A DNA stretch of 64,000 nucleotides from Streptomyces sp. NBC_00775 (GCF_036347135.1 NZ_CP108938.1:6510001-6574000); one strand, 5' to 3'; shown: positions 8,263-21,924, counted from the first letter of the stretch. The notes: a model not told the origin generated them from the sequence alone. Translations and numbers: made by a program.

Positions 8263-9414
8263 ATGGATCGCCTCGACAACACCATCCGCCCCTACGCCTG
8301 GGGTTCGACGACTGCCATCCCGCGACTGCTCGGCGCGGAGCCGACCGGTGAACCGCAGGCGGAGATGTGGATGGGCGCCCATCCGGGCGCGCCCTCGCGC
8401 ACCGCGCGCGGTCCGCTGAACGAGGTCATCGCCGAGGACCCCGGGAAGGAACTCGGCCGCGCGGCCGTCGCCAAATTCGGCCCCCGCCTGCCGTTCCTGC
8501 TGAAGATCCTCGCCGCGGGCGGCCCCCTCTCCCTCCAGGTGCACCCCAACCTGGAGCAGGCGAGAGAGGGTTACGAGGACGAGGAGAGCCGCGGCATCCC
8601 GATCGACGCCCCGCACCGCAACTACAAGGACGCCAACCACAAGCCCGAACTGATCTGCGCCCTCACCGAGTTCGACGGTCTGTGCGGCTTCCGCGCGCCC
8701 GACGAGGCCGCCGAACTCCTCGCGGGCCTGGACGTCGACTCCCTCAAGCCGTACGTCGACCTGCTGCACGCCCACCCGCAGGACGCGGCGCTGCGCGAGA
8801 TCCTGACGGCCGTGCTGAGCGCGGACCCCGAGGACATGTCCCGCACGGTCACCGAGGCCGCGGCCGCCTGCGCCCGCCTCGGCGGCGACTACGCCCCGTA
8901 CGCCGATATCGCCCACCACTACCCGGGCGACCCCGGTGTCCTCGCCGCGATGCTCCTCAACTACGTCCAACTGCAGCCCGGAGAGGCCCTGTTCCTCGGC
9001 GCCGGAGTCCCGCACGCGTACTTGAACGGCCTCGGCGTCGAGATCATGGCCAACTCCGACAACGTCCTGCGCTGCGGCCTGACCCCCAAGCACGTGGACG
9101 TCCCCGAACTCCTGCGCGTCGTCCACTTCGAGGCGAGCGACCCCGGCGTCCTGCGCCCGGAGGCGTCCCCCGACGGCGAGGAGGTCTACGCGACCCCCAT
9201 CGACGAGTTCCGCCTGTCCCGGTACGTCCTGGCGGAGGGCGCCGCCCCGCGCGATCTCACGCGCGAGACCCCGCAGATCCTGCTCTGCACGGCGGGTTCC
9301 GTACGCGCGGACGGCAGCACGCTGACTCCCGGCCAGTCGGTCTTCGTACCGGCGGGCGAAAAGGCCGAAGTGCTCGGGAATGGCACGATCTTCCGCGCGA
9401 CAGTGGTGGCCTGA
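8263..9414 (+). CDS. manA: Mannose-6-phosphate isomerase, class I
   Basis: 383 residues, normal for type I zinc-dependent PMI. It interconverts fructose-6-phosphate and mannose-6-phosphate. Zinc-binding QVHPN is at about residues 96-100, the conserved NYKDANHKPELICAL follows at about 123-137, and the active-site AGVPHAYLNGLGVEIMANSDN lies at about 245-265. Start ATG 8263 opens the conserved MDRLDNTIRPYAWGS. Its ribosome site (AAGGA) is a little far, 15 nt. An upstream in-frame GTG at 8212 would add 17 unconserved residues. Confidence 0.95.
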   Translation: MDRLDNTIRPYAWGSTTAIPRLLGAEPTGEPQAEMWMGAHPGAPSRTARGPLNEVIAEDPGKELGRAAVAKFGPRLPFLLKILAAGGPLSLQVHPNLEQAREGYEDEESRGIPIDAPHRNYKDANHKPELICALTEFDGLCGFRAPDEAAELLAGLDVDSLKPYVDLLHAHPQDAALREILTAVLSADPEDMSRTVTEAAAACARLGGDYAPYADIAHHYPGDPGVLAAMLLNYVQLQPGEALFLGAGVPHAYLNGLGVEIMANSDNVLRCGLTPKHVDVPELLRVVHFEASDPGVLRPEASPDGEEVYATPIDEFRLSRYVLAEGAAPRDLTRETPQILLCTAGSVRADGSTLTPGQSVFVPAGEKAEVLGNGTIFRATVVA

Positions 9415-9525
9415 CGGGACGACTGTGGTGACCTGAGGCGCCGTTGTCCGAGCGGGCTGCAACAATGGCCCACGGGCAAAAGGCAGGCAAAGCCCTGACG
9501 GCGTACGAAGGGACAGCAGGAGCAC

Positions 9526-10503
9526 ATGAGCGCTTCAGGCGGCACCAAAGCGATCGTGGCGGCACTCGGCGCCAACCTCGCGATCGCGGTATCGAAGTTC
9601 GCGGCGTTCGCCTTCAGCGGCTCGTCCTCGATGCTCGCCGAGGGCGTCCACTCGCTCGCCGACTCCGGCAACCAGGCCCTGCTCCTGATCGGCGGCAAGA
9701 AGGCCCAGCGCGAGGCGACCCCGCAGCACCCCTTCGGCTACGGCCGCGAGCGCTACATCTACGCCTTCCTCGTCTCGATCGTCCTCTTCTCGGTCGGCGG
9801 CATGTTCGCCGTCTACGAGGGCTACGAGAAGATCAAGCACCCGCACGAGATCGAGCACTGGTACTGGCCGGTGGGCGTCCTGGTGTTCGCGATCATCGCC
9901 GAGGGCTTCTCCTTCCGCACGGCCATCAAGGAGTCCAACGAACTGCGCGGCACGCTGTCCTGGGCACAGTTCATCCGCCGCGCCAAGGCCCCCGAGCTGC
10001 CGGTCGTCCTCCTGGAGGACTTCGGCGCGCTGATCGGTCTGGTCCTCGCGCTCGGCGGCGTCGGCCTGGCCCTGCTCACCGGCGACGGCGTCTGGGACGG
10101 CATCGGCACGGTCTGCATCGGCGTCCTGCTCATCCTGATCGCCCTGGTCCTGGCCGCCGAGACCAAGTCCCTCCTCCTCGGCGAGGCCGCGGGCACCGAT
10201 GACGTCAAGAAGATCGAGGACGCCATCGTCGACGGCCACACGGTTACCGGCATCATCCACATGCGCACGCTCCACCTCGGCCCGGAGGAGCTCCTGATCG
10301 CCGCCAAGATCGCCGTCCAGCACGACGACACCGCCGCCGAGGTCGCCTCCGCGATCAACGCCGCCGAGTCCCGCATCCGCACCGCAGTCCCTATCGCCCG
10401 CGTGATCTACCTCGAGCCGGACATCTACAGCGAGGCGGAGGCGGCCAAGGGCCCGGACCGCGAGGCGACGCCCGGGGGACCGTCCCCGGCACCCGAGCAC
10501 TGA
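9526..10503 (+). CDS. Cation diffusion facilitator (CDF) family transporter
   Basis: 325 residues with about six hydrophobic segments in the first 220 and a cytosolic C-terminal domain. GSSSMLAEGVHSLADSGNQ at about 32-50 supplies the His/Asp metal site of TM2, and LLEDFGALIG at about 162-171 the acidic site of TM5. HPFGYGRERYIYAFLVSI is typical of the SLC30A9/ZnT9-like CDF branch. Predicted to export Zn2+ or another divalent cation by proton antiport; metal specificity cannot be read here. ATG 9526 has AGGAG 5-6 nt upstream. Confidence 0.92.
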   Translation: MSASGGTKAIVAALGANLAIAVSKFAAFAFSGSSSMLAEGVHSLADSGNQALLLIGGKKAQREATPQHPFGYGRERYIYAFLVSIVLFSVGGMFAVYEGYEKIKHPHEIEHWYWPVGVLVFAIIAEGFSFRTAIKESNELRGTLSWAQFIRRAKAPELPVVLLEDFGALIGLVLALGGVGLALLTGDGVWDGIGTVCIGVLLILIALVLAAETKSLLLGEAAGTDDVKKIEDAIVDGHTVTGIIHMRTLHLGPEELLIAAKIAVQHDDTAAEVASAINAAESRIRTAVPIARVIYLEPDIYSEAEAAKGPDREATPGGPSPAPEH

Positions 10504-10522
10504 TGTCACCTTGCCTGTACGC

Positions 10523-10562
10523 GGTTGGGGCCCGCCCGGAGTCGTCCGGGCGGGCCCCAACC
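10523..10562. terminator. Perfect 18-bp hairpin between convergent genes
   Basis: GGTTGGGGCCCGCCCGGA, loop GTCG, then the exact complement at 10545-10562. It lies just after the CDF stop and just before the stop of the leftward signal peptidase gene, so it can terminate both. Confidence 0.85.
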
Positions 10563-10567
10563 GTCGT

Positions 10568-11254
10568 TCACACCTGCTGCACGGCCCACGGCGGCGTCGG
10601 CGGCACCGCCCGGCTCCGGCGTCGTACGACAAAGGCGGCGATCCCGAAGCCGACCCCGGCGAGCGCGATCGGCACCCCGAGCATCCCGGTCACCGCAAGC
10701 GCGATGGGCACCGCACGATGGCCGACCACCCGACCCTGCACCGCGCCGACGGGCACCGTCCCGCCGTGGTCGTCGAGGAAGTACCGGGAGTCCCTCGCGT
10801 TCAGGCGGTGATCGCCGAGCAGGAACAGCCGCCCTTCGGGCACCGTGACGTCGTACGGGTCGTACTGCCTGTGCACTTCGTCGACGACACCGTCCTGCAG
10901 ATACGGCTCGTCGAGCGGCTTCCCGTTGACGGTGATCCGCTCGTTCGCTCCCTCACCCCCGCAGCACGCCACGCGGTCGCCACCGACCCCGATGACGCGC
11001 TGTATGACACTTCCCGCCGATCCGTACCGATCCGGCGCGGAGAACAGCACCACGTCACCACGCCGTATCCGCTCCCCGCCGACGCGCTCGACGAACAGCC
11101 GCTCACCGACCGCATATGTGGGCGTCATGCTCCCGCTCCGCACCGTGGCCGTCGTATAGGCGCTGCGCGCATACATCAAGGACCCGAGCAGCAACACCAA
11201 ACCGAACGGCCCCAGCACCCACGCCGTGACCGCCAGCCCTCGCCCCCTGCGCAT
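10568..11254 (-). CDS. Signal peptidase I-like protein (S26) lacking the general-base lysine
   Basis: 228 residues with an N-terminal membrane anchor (about 8-29) and a second hydrophobic segment at the C-terminus (about 185-212). Catalytic box B SGSMTPTY gives Ser42. Box C is GDVVLF (66-71), box D is VIQRVIGVGGDRV and box E is GDHRLNARDSRYF. In S26A enzymes box D carries the general-base Lys before Arg; here that position is Gln85 (codon CAG). Either activity depends on another base or the protein is inactive. Start is ATG 11254 with GGGAGGGG upstream on the minus strand. Normal role would be cleavage of Sec/Tat signal peptides outside the membrane. Confidence 0.85.
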   Translation of the reverse strand: MRRGRGLAVTAWVLGPFGLVLLLGSLMYARSAYTTATVRSGSMTPTYAVGERLFVERVGGERIRRGDVVLFSAPDRYGSAGSVIQRVIGVGGDRVACCGGEGANERITVNGKPLDEPYLQDGVVDEVHRQYDPYDVTVPEGRLFLLGDHRLNARDSRYFLDDHGGTVPVGAVQGRVVGHRAVPIALAVTGMLGVPIALAGVGFGIAAFVVRRRSRAVPPTPPWAVQQV

Positions 11255-11357
11255 CCCCAACCCCTCCCCGCACGGCACTCCCGCGCGCGCAGAGGCTAGC
11301 GGTTTCCTGTGAACGTACGGCGAGGGGCCCCGGCCTCGCGTCCACGGGGCCGGCCGC

Positions 11358-11622
11358 TCAATGAAGCTCGTCCAGCAGGCCGAGGATCGCGCCCTCGTCC
11401 GCCGCCTCAGGCAGCCGCTCCCGGAACCCGGGGTCCATCCACATTCCGCGACAACATCGCCAGGATCCGCAGATGCTCGCCGCCCGCGGCCGCCTCCGGC
11501 ACGGAGATCGTGAACACCTGCTTGGCCCCGTCGCGCGCACCCCACTCGATGCCCTCGCCGGACCGCGCGAACCCGACGACCGGCGCGGTCACCGCATCCG
11601 TCCTGATCCCGAGGACCTCCCG
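11358..11622 (-). pseudogene. Remnant of PTS fructose-type EIIA domain
   Basis: Two overlapping minus-strand frames together read like the C-terminal two thirds of a PTS EIIA-2 domain. Frame 1 (about 11622-11450) reads RTDAVTAPVVGFARSGEG, then IEWGARDGAKQVFTISVPEA and HLRILAMLSR. Frame 2 (about 11445-11358) continues MWMDPGFRERLPEAADEG and AILGLLDELH to a stop at 11358. A one-base shift near 11450 joins them. The N-terminal part with the phosphorylated His is missing. No EIIB/C or fruK homologue is nearby, so this is a decayed fragment. Confidence 0.7.
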
Positions 11623-11802
11623 TCATCGGCCTGATCCATGCGCGCGGGACCCCGCTGTGTCCGAAGGCGGACTGGGGACGGCCGGGTCCACCGGTGTAGC
11701 TTGGTGACTTAGCCAGACGTCGCTGCTGATGGCGGTCGGGCGGTCCCACCGCGGACCGGCCGAGGGAGAGAGGGCCTCCGACGGACTGCGCTGCGCGCAC
11801 CA

Positions 11803-11858
11803 GGCACACCTGTGCCCTGCCGGGCACCTCCGTGCCCAGCTCGGGCATGTGTATGCCC
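11803..11858 (+). promoter_or_regulatory. Chain of alternating hairpins in the sahH leader
   Basis: Six short segments about 10 nt apart are each complementary to their neighbours: GGCACA (11803), TGTGCCC (11811), GGGCAC (11822), GTGCCC (11832), GGGCAT (11843), ATGCCC (11853). Pairings 1:2, 3:4, 5:6 exclude pairings 2:3, 4:5, so two alternative folds exist. Position 60-115 nt before the sahH start suggests an RNA switch or attenuator-like leader, or a tandem operator at DNA level. It does not fit the SAH riboswitch consensus as I know it. Confidence 0.5.
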
Positions 11859-11919
11859 GCCGCCGCGCAGACAGCCGTATCCACCTCGCCCCAATCCCGA
11901 CCCCGAGGAGCAGCTCGCC

Positions 11920-13377
11920 ATGACGACTGTCGACAACCGACAGGACTTCAAGGTCGCCGACCTCTCCCTGGCCGAGTTCGGCCGCAAGGAGATCACCCTC
12001 GCCGAGCACGAGATGCCCGGCCTGATGTCGATCCGCAAGGAGTACGCCGAGGCGCAGCCCCTCGCGGGCGCCCGCGTCACCGGCTCCCTGCACATGACGG
12101 TGCAGACCGCCGTACTCATCGAGACCCTGGCCGCCCTGGGCGCCGAGGTCCGCTGGGCCTCCTGCAACATCTTCTCCACCCAGGACCACGCCGCCGCCGC
12201 CATCGCGGTCGGCCCGAACGGCACGCCCGACAACCCGCAGGGCGTCCCGGTCTTCGCCTGGAAGGGCGAGACCCTGGAGGAGTACTGGTGGTGCACGGAG
12301 CAGGCGCTGACCTGGCCGAACACCCCCACCGGCGGCCCGAACATGATCCTGGACGACGGCGGTGACGCCACTCTCCTCGTCCACAAGGGCGTCGAGTACG
12401 AGAAGGACGGCAAGGTCCCCTCGGTCGACACCGCCGAGTCCGACGAGCACCGCGTCATCCTCGAACTCCTGAACCGCACCATCACCGACGGCTCCCAGAA
12501 GTGGACCCAGCTCGCCTCGGAGATCCGCGGCGTGACCGAGGAGACCACGACCGGCGTCCACCGTCTCTACGAGATGCACCGCGACGGCACCCTGCTGTTC
12601 CCGGCGATCAACGTGAACGACGCCGTGACGAAGTCGAAGTTCGACAACAAGTACGGCTGCCGCCACTCCCTGATCGACGGCATCAACCGCGCCACCGACG
12701 TCCTGATCGGCGGCAAGACCGCCGTCGTCTGCGGCTACGGCGACGTGGGCAAGGGCTGCGCGGAGTCCCTGCGCGGCCAGGGCGCCCGCGTGATCATCAC
12801 CGAGATCGACCCGATCTGCGCGCTGCAGGCGGCGATGGACGGCTACCAGGTCACGACGCTCGACGAGGTCATCGACAAGGCCGACATCTTCGTCACCACG
12901 ACCGGCAACAAGGACATCATCATGGCCGCGGACATGGCCAAGATGAAGCACCAGGCGATCGTCGGCAACATCGGTCACTTCGACAACGAGATCGACATGG
13001 CCGGCCTCGCGAAGATCCCGGGCATCGTCAAGGACGAGGTCAAGCCGCAGGTCCACACCTGGAAGTTCCCCGACGGCAAGGTGCTCATCGTGCTGTCGGA
13101 GGGCCGCCTGCTGAACCTGGGCAACGCCACCGGTCACCCCTCCTTCGTGATGTCCAACTCGTTCGCGGACCAGACCCTGGCCCAGATCGAGCTGTTCACG
13201 AAGCCCGAGGAGTACCCGACCGACGTCTACGTGCTGCCCAAGCACCTGGACGAGAAGGTCGCCCGCCTCCACCTCGACTCGCTCGGCGTGAAGCTGACGA
13301 CGCTGCGCCCCGAGCAGGCCTCGTACATCGGCGTAGAGGTCGACGGCCCGTACAAGTCGGACCACTACCGCTACTGA
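11920..13377 (+). CDS. ahcY: Adenosylhomocysteinase (S-adenosyl-L-homocysteine hydrolase)
   Basis: 485 residues, usual bacterial length. It reversibly splits S-adenosylhomocysteine to homocysteine and adenosine, removing the product inhibitor of methyltransferases. NAD is bound at [20 protein letters not shown] (about 272-291), followed by [12 protein letters not shown]. The substrate region [17 protein letters not shown] lies at about 239-255, and the C-terminal dimer tail ends in the conserved [12 protein letters not shown] 11920 has GAGGAG 9 nt upstream. Two hairpins follow the stop. Often called sahH in Streptomyces. Confidence 0.97.
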   Translation: MTTVDNRQDFKVADLSLAEFGRKEITLAEHEMPGLMSIRKEYAEAQPLAGARVTGSLHMTVQTAVLIETLAALGAEVRWASCNIFSTQDHAAAAIAVGPNGTPDNPQGVPVFAWKGETLEEYWWCTEQALTWPNTPTGGPNMILDDGGDATLLVHKGVEYEKDGKVPSVDTAESDEHRVILELLNRTITDGSQKWTQLASEIRGVTEETTTGVHRLYEMHRDGTLLFPAINVNDAVTKSKFDNKYGCRHSLIDGINRATDVLIGGKTAVVCGYGDVGKGCAESLRGQGARVIITEIDPICALQAAMDGYQVTTLDEVIDKADIFVTTTGNKDIIMAADMAKMKHQAIVGNIGHFDNEIDMAGLAKIPGIVKDEVKPQVHTWKFPDGKVLIVLSEGRLLNLGNATGHPSFVMSNSFADQTLAQIELFTKPEEYPTDVYVLPKHLDEKVARLHLDSLGVKLTTLRPEQASYIGVEVDGPYKSDHYRY

Positions 13378-13384
13378 GCACCCC

Positions 13385-13411
13385 GCCGAGCAGCGGTACC
13401 ACCGCTCGGCG
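13385..13411 (+). terminator. First hairpin after sahH
   Basis: CGCCGAGC (13385-13392) pairs with GCTCGGCG (13404-13411), and the loop can pair further. It lies 8 nt after the sahH stop. Confidence 0.6.
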
Positions 13412-13424
13412 TACGGATGTCAGC

Positions 13425-13451
13425 AGGCCCCCGCTCTCGTGGCGGGGGCCT
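13425..13451 (+). terminator. Second GC-rich hairpin after sahH
   Basis: AGGCCCCCGC (13425-13434) and GCGGGGGCCT (13442-13451) form a perfect 10-bp stem with a 7-nt loop. Together with the preceding hairpin it probably separates sahH from the next gene. Confidence 0.65.
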
Positions 13452-13476
13452 GTCCCCGATGAGGACCTGAACGCCC

Positions 13477-14091
13477 ATGCCCCGCGGCCGTTATTCGCTC
13501 CATGATCCGCACGATCACACCCCCCTCGCTGAAGAGCACTTCCACTGCGCGCCCGGCCCCTCCGGCTGGCGCTACGTCTCCCAACTCACCACCCCCTCCG
13601 GCGACCACTCCGGCTCCGTCGACCTCACCCTCGACGAACTCGGCCGCCCCATCCGACTCGAACTGCACGCCGCGAGCTGGCAGGTCCGCGGCGCCGCGCT
13701 CGACGGCGTGACCTGGGTCCGCACCGACCCCACCGGCACGGAGGCCACCGAAGGCAATGTCCAGGCCCACGCCTTCACCGGAACGTCCCCCGCGTTCCTC
13801 ATCGCCACCGCCCGTCTCCTTCGCCTCACCCCCTCCGCCGCCGCGACCCGCGTACGCCTCGTCGCCTTCACCGACCCAGTCCTCGCCCCGCGCACCCTCG
13901 ACCAGTCCTGGGCCTTGATCTCGAGAGAAACACACGCCACTGACAACGGCCCTCTGGCCGTGGACGAATACCAGGTCACAGCGCTGGACACGGGGGAGCA
14001 GCACGCCGTGCACATCTCCGGAGACGTGGTGCTGGCGGCGCCCGGCATCGAGCTCGAACACCTCGAATCGCCGCCGTCGGTATTCGCCTGA
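13477..14091 (+). CDS. Conserved hypothetical protein
   Basis: 204 residues, no signal peptide or membrane segment. Alternating polar and hydrophobic stretches suggest a beta-rich barrel (GWRYVSQLTTPSGDHSGSVDLTLDELGRPIRLELH, given here only in outline around residues 30-65). No catalytic motif is recognised. ATG 13477 has a GAGGA-like site about 12 nt upstream. I do not recognise the family with certainty. Some Streptomyces proteins of this kind are annotated as hypothetical next to sahH. Confidence 0.7.
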   Translation: MPRGRYSLHDPHDHTPLAEEHFHCAPGPSGWRYVSQLTTPSGDHSGSVDLTLDELGRPIRLELHAASWQVRGAALDGVTWVRTDPTGTEATEGNVQAHAFTGTSPAFLIATARLLRLTPSAAATRVRLVAFTDPVLAPRTLDQSWALISRETHATDNGPLAVDEYQVTALDTGEQHAVHISGDVVLAAPGIELEHLESPPSVFA

Positions 14092-14154
14092 CGACGACGT
14101 CTCGACCCGCCGGCGCCATGACGGCTGGTTGCGCGGACGGGCCGCGACGGCTGA

Positions 14155-15132
14155 CTACGCGGGCGGCACGAAGCCGGTCGCGGGGCGATCGACCTGGTCG
14201 GCCTGCGGAGCGGTGGGTCGCGGCGGCGCTTGCGGCACGTGCTGCGACGCCGCTCCCGGAACCGCCGAGGGAGCAGACGGGTAGCCGTAGGGCTGTGCGC
14301 CTGACGGATGCGCCGCCGGTCCGGCCGGGCTCGGCACAGCGACCGGATATCCACCAGGGCCGGGGCGAGAGATCCCGGCCGCCCCACCTCCATGCGCCTG
14401 CCGGACCTCCCGCGCCTGCCGCTCCTGCACCACGGCCGCCAGATACGCGGCCGGCGGAACCCCCTGCGGCGCCGGAGCCCCCGTACGGGCCGCGAGATCC
14501 TGGGCGAGCCGTTCCGCCATAGCGCCGCCGACCTGCGGATCCAACTGTTGCATCCGTGTCAGGTACTGGCGGATGGCCAGCCACAACCCGTCGGGCACCG
14601 CGGACAGGTCAAGCCCCGAGAACCGCCCCGCCAACCAGGGCGGCGGCGGAGGCACGAAGGCCGTATGGCCGACCGGAATCCTCTCCCGCACGACGAGAGT
14701 CCCCGCGAACACGTCACCGAGCCGCCGCCCCCGGGCCGACACCAGCGAGGCGATGCACGCGACGATCCCGAACGTCATCAGAATCTCGACCACACCGACA
14801 GCGCCGCGCACCAGCGCATGCCGGAACCGGATCGGCCCACCGTCGTCCCGCACCACCCGCAGCCCGCACGCCAGCTTCCCGAGCGAGCGGCCGTGACTGA
14901 GCGTCTCCACCGCGATCGGCCCGCCCACCAGCACGAGAATGAAACTGGCGATGGACACCGCGAGCTGCGCCGCGTCGTCCAGGGCGGCCGTTGACGCCAC
15001 CAGACCGATGGTCACGACGACATAGACGGCCATGGCCAGGGCCAAGTCCAGCAGCACGGCCAGCGCTCGGCTCGGCAGCTTCGCGGGGCGCAGCTCCAGC
15101 GCCACCGCCTCGCCCGTCACTAGCTCACTCAC
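14155..15132 (-). CDS. RDD-family membrane protein with Pro-rich tail
   Basis: 325 residues. The RDD domain covers about residues 10-150: Arg in PSRALAVLLDLALAMAVYVVV, the Asp residues of the first helix, then two further transmembrane helices and HGRSLGKLACGLRVVRDDGG between helices. The C-terminal ~140 residues are soluble and end in a Pro/Ala/Gly/Tyr-rich disordered tail. GTG 15132 is preceded by GAAGGA at 8 nt. RDD proteins are putative ion or solute transporters, but this one's role is unknown. It is divergent from the SpoIIM gene, and this pairing is common in actinobacteria. Confidence 0.88.
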   Translation of the reverse strand: MSELVTGEAVALELRPAKLPSRALAVLLDLALAMAVYVVVTIGLVASTAALDDAAQLAVSIASFILVLVGGPIAVETLSHGRSLGKLACGLRVVRDDGGPIRFRHALVRGAVGVVEILMTFGIVACIASLVSARGRRLGDVFAGTLVVRERIPVGHTAFVPPPPPWLAGRFSGLDLSAVPDGLWLAIRQYLTRMQQLDPQVGGAMAERLAQDLAARTGAPAPQGVPPAAYLAAVVQERQAREVRQAHGGGAAGISRPGPGGYPVAVPSPAGPAAHPSGAQPYGYPSAPSAVPGAASQHVPQAPPRPTAPQADQVDRPATGFVPPA

Positions 15133-15261
15133 GCTCGCCGTCCTTCCCTGGCCTGCCCCGTGAACGGCCAGTCTGCCAAGCTGAGGGCGCATCGCGCCGC
15201 AGTAGGACAAGCTGACATCCACGACGAGCAGCCGACGAGCAGCCGAGGAGCAGGCAAACCG

Positions 15262-16269
15262 ATGGACCTCGACGTCTTCGTCTCCGCCCACCGCGCCGAG
15301 TGGGACAGGCTCGACGCCCTGCTGCGTCGCCAGCGCCGTCTCACCGGAGCCGAGGCCGACGAACTCGTCGCCCTGTACCAACGCACCGCCACTCACCTCT
15401 CCCTGATCCAGTCCAGCGCCCCGGACCCCCAGCTCACCGGCCGTCTCAGCCAACTCGTGGCACGCGCGCGTAGTGCAGTGACAGGCACCCGCCGTGCCTC
15501 CTGGCGCGATGTCACCCGCTTCCTGACGCACGGTTTCCCGGCAGCGGTCTACCGCTCACGCCACTGGTGGGTGCCCACGGCGCTTCTCTCCACCGTCATA
15601 GCGACTCTCCTGGGCTGGTGGATCGGCACGCACCCCGAGGTCCAGTCCTCGATCGCGGCCCCCAGCGAACTGCGGGACCTCACTCGCCCCGGTGGCCAGT
15701 ACGAGACGTACTACTCCAGCCACCCCGCCGCCTCTTTCGCGGCCCAGGTGTGGACGAACAACGCCCAGGCCGCCGCGATGTGCCTGGTCCTGGGCGTCTT
15801 CCTGGGCATTCCGGTCCTCTGGATCCTCTTCCAGAACATGCTCAACCTGGGCGTCGGCATCGGCCTGATGTCCTCGGCCGGCCGCCTCGACACCTTCCTG
15901 GGGCTCGTCCTCCCGCACGGGCTTCTGGAACTGACCGCCGTCTTCGTCGCCGCCGGCACAGGTCTGCGACTGGGCTGGACAGTGATTGACCCGGGCCCGC
16001 GTTCCCGCCGCACGGCGCTCGCCGAAGAGGGCCGCGCCGCGCTGGGCATGGCGATAGGCCTGGCACTGATCCTCTTCGTCTCGGGCGCCATCGAAGGCTT
16101 TGTCACGCCGTCCGGTCTCCCCACCTGGGCCCGTATCGGCATCGGAATCGCGGCTGAACTGGCCTTTCTCGCGTACGTCTATGTCCTGGGCGGTCGCGCG
16201 GCACGCGCCGGCGACACGGGTGACGTCGACGAGCCCGAGCGAAGCGCCACGCTCCCGACGGCTGCCTGA
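15262..16269 (+). CDS. Stage II sporulation protein M (SpoIIM) family membrane protein
   Basis: 335 residues. A soluble N-terminal helical part (1-100) opens with MDLDVFVSAHRAEWDRLDALLRR-like sequence, and about five to six transmembrane helices follow. Typical SpoIIM features are the loop HPAASFAAQVWTNNAQAAAM and GVFLGIPVLWILFQNMLNLGVGIG, then LPHGLLELTAVFVAAGTGLRLG. In Bacillus SpoIIM acts in engulfment peptidoglycan hydrolysis, but actinobacterial homologues are of unknown function. ATG 15262 has GAGGAG 11 nt upstream; longer in-frame starts lack conservation. Shares a 129-bp divergent promoter region with the RDD gene. Confidence 0.88.
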   Translation: MDLDVFVSAHRAEWDRLDALLRRQRRLTGAEADELVALYQRTATHLSLIQSSAPDPQLTGRLSQLVARARSAVTGTRRASWRDVTRFLTHGFPAAVYRSRHWWVPTALLSTVIATLLGWWIGTHPEVQSSIAAPSELRDLTRPGGQYETYYSSHPAASFAAQVWTNNAQAAAMCLVLGVFLGIPVLWILFQNMLNLGVGIGLMSSAGRLDTFLGLVLPHGLLELTAVFVAAGTGLRLGWTVIDPGPRSRRTALAEEGRAALGMAIGLALILFVSGAIEGFVTPSGLPTWARIGIGIAAELAFLAYVYVLGGRAARAGDTGDVDEPERSATLPTAA

Positions 16270-16294
16270 TGTGCGTGCACACCCGCTGACCTGC

Positions 16295-16300
16295 TAGTCT
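16295..16300 (+). promoter_or_regulatory. Possible first rRNA promoter, -10 box
   Basis: TAGTCT matches TANNNT, 26 nt after the SpoIIM stop, but no clear -35 hexamer precedes it. Streptomyces rRNA operons usually have three or four tandem promoters, so this may be the most upstream one. Confidence 0.35.
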
Positions 16301-16322
16301 CCTCTTCGCCCCACAAGAGCCG

Positions 16323-16351
16323 TTGACACGGAGCTGGTGGGGAGGTAGATT
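16323..16351 (+). promoter_or_regulatory. Strong vegetative promoter of rRNA operon
   Basis: TTGACA (16323-16328), 17-bp spacer, TAGATT (16346-16351). This is the best HrdB-type promoter in the window. Confidence 0.85.
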
Positions 16352-16472
16352 CGAACAGTTGCCTAGAACTGGACATGTCCGGTGGCACAGGTTAGTGTCT
16401 ACCTGCTTCCCGAAACAATCGACACTTCGATTGCGGAGAAGCCACTCCCGATGTTTCAGAAATGGATGCCGG

Positions 16473-16501
16473 TCAATCCGGCCCAAGACTTCTGATAAAG
16501 T
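16473..16501 (+). promoter_or_regulatory. rRNA promoter with CTGATAAAGTCGGA core
   Basis: TCAATC (16473-16478), 17 bp, TAAAGT (16496-16501) within CTGATAAAGTCGGAA. The same core recurs 82 bp downstream, as in tandem Streptomyces rRNA promoters. Confidence 0.65.
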
Positions 16502-16554
16502 CGGAACCGCCGGAAAGGGAAACGCGAAAGCGGAAACCTGGAAAGCACCGAGGG

Positions 16555-16583
16555 AAATCGGACCGGAAACGGTCTGATAGAGT
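16555..16583 (+). promoter_or_regulatory. rRNA promoter with CTGATAGAGTCGGA core
   Basis: TAGAGT (16578-16583) within CTGATAGAGTCGGAA, near-identical to the preceding promoter core. The -35 region (about 16555-16560) is weak. Confidence 0.6.
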
Positions 16584-16880
16584 CGGAAACGCAAGAACGA
16601 AACAAGAACAAAGCAAGACCGAAGGGAAGCGCCCGGAGGAAAGCCCGAGAGGGTGAGTACAAAGGAAGCGTCCGTTCCTTGAGAACTCAACAGCGTGCCA
16701 AAAATCAACGCCAGATATGTTGATACCCCGTCTCCGGCCGATCGGCTGGGACGAGGTTCCTTTGAAAAAGTCCTGCCGGGCACTGCCTGGTAGGCGCACA
16801 GCGAGGACGCTGTGAACCGAGGGGATTATTCCTCTCCTTGGTTCCGCTCTCGTGGTGTCCACCCGATTACGGGTAAACAT

Positions 16881-21840
<4,960 letters not shown>

Positions 21841-21924
21841 AGTTGCTCGCGTCCACTGTGTTGGTTCTGAAACCACGAACAACCGTCGTAGCTATGCCAC
21901 GGCTCCGGTTGACAGTTTCATAGT

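Larger units (their letters stand above)
11255..11919. other. Intergenic region between signal peptidase and sahH
   Basis: 665 bp holding the PTS EIIA remnant (11358-11622), a possible TAGCTT -10 box (11697-11702, weak -35) and the structured sahH leader. No intact gene is seen. Confidence 0.6.
16270..16880 (+). promoter_or_regulatory. rRNA operon promoter and leader region
   Basis: 611 bp without a protein gene. It contains several promoters (separate entries), an antiterminator-like stretch CCTTGAGAACTCAACAG (from 16677) also echoed before the 23S gene, and paired sequences just upstream of 16S (GAACCGAGGGGA with TCCTCTCCTTGGTTC) suitable for RNase III processing. Confidence 0.85.

Noticed and set aside
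11761..11919. SAH riboswitch upstream of sahH
   Set aside because: Short resemblance (GCGCTGC, CCAGGC) exists, but the closing stem and pseudoknot elements of the known consensus are not found. The alternating hairpin chain is reported instead without assigning a known class.
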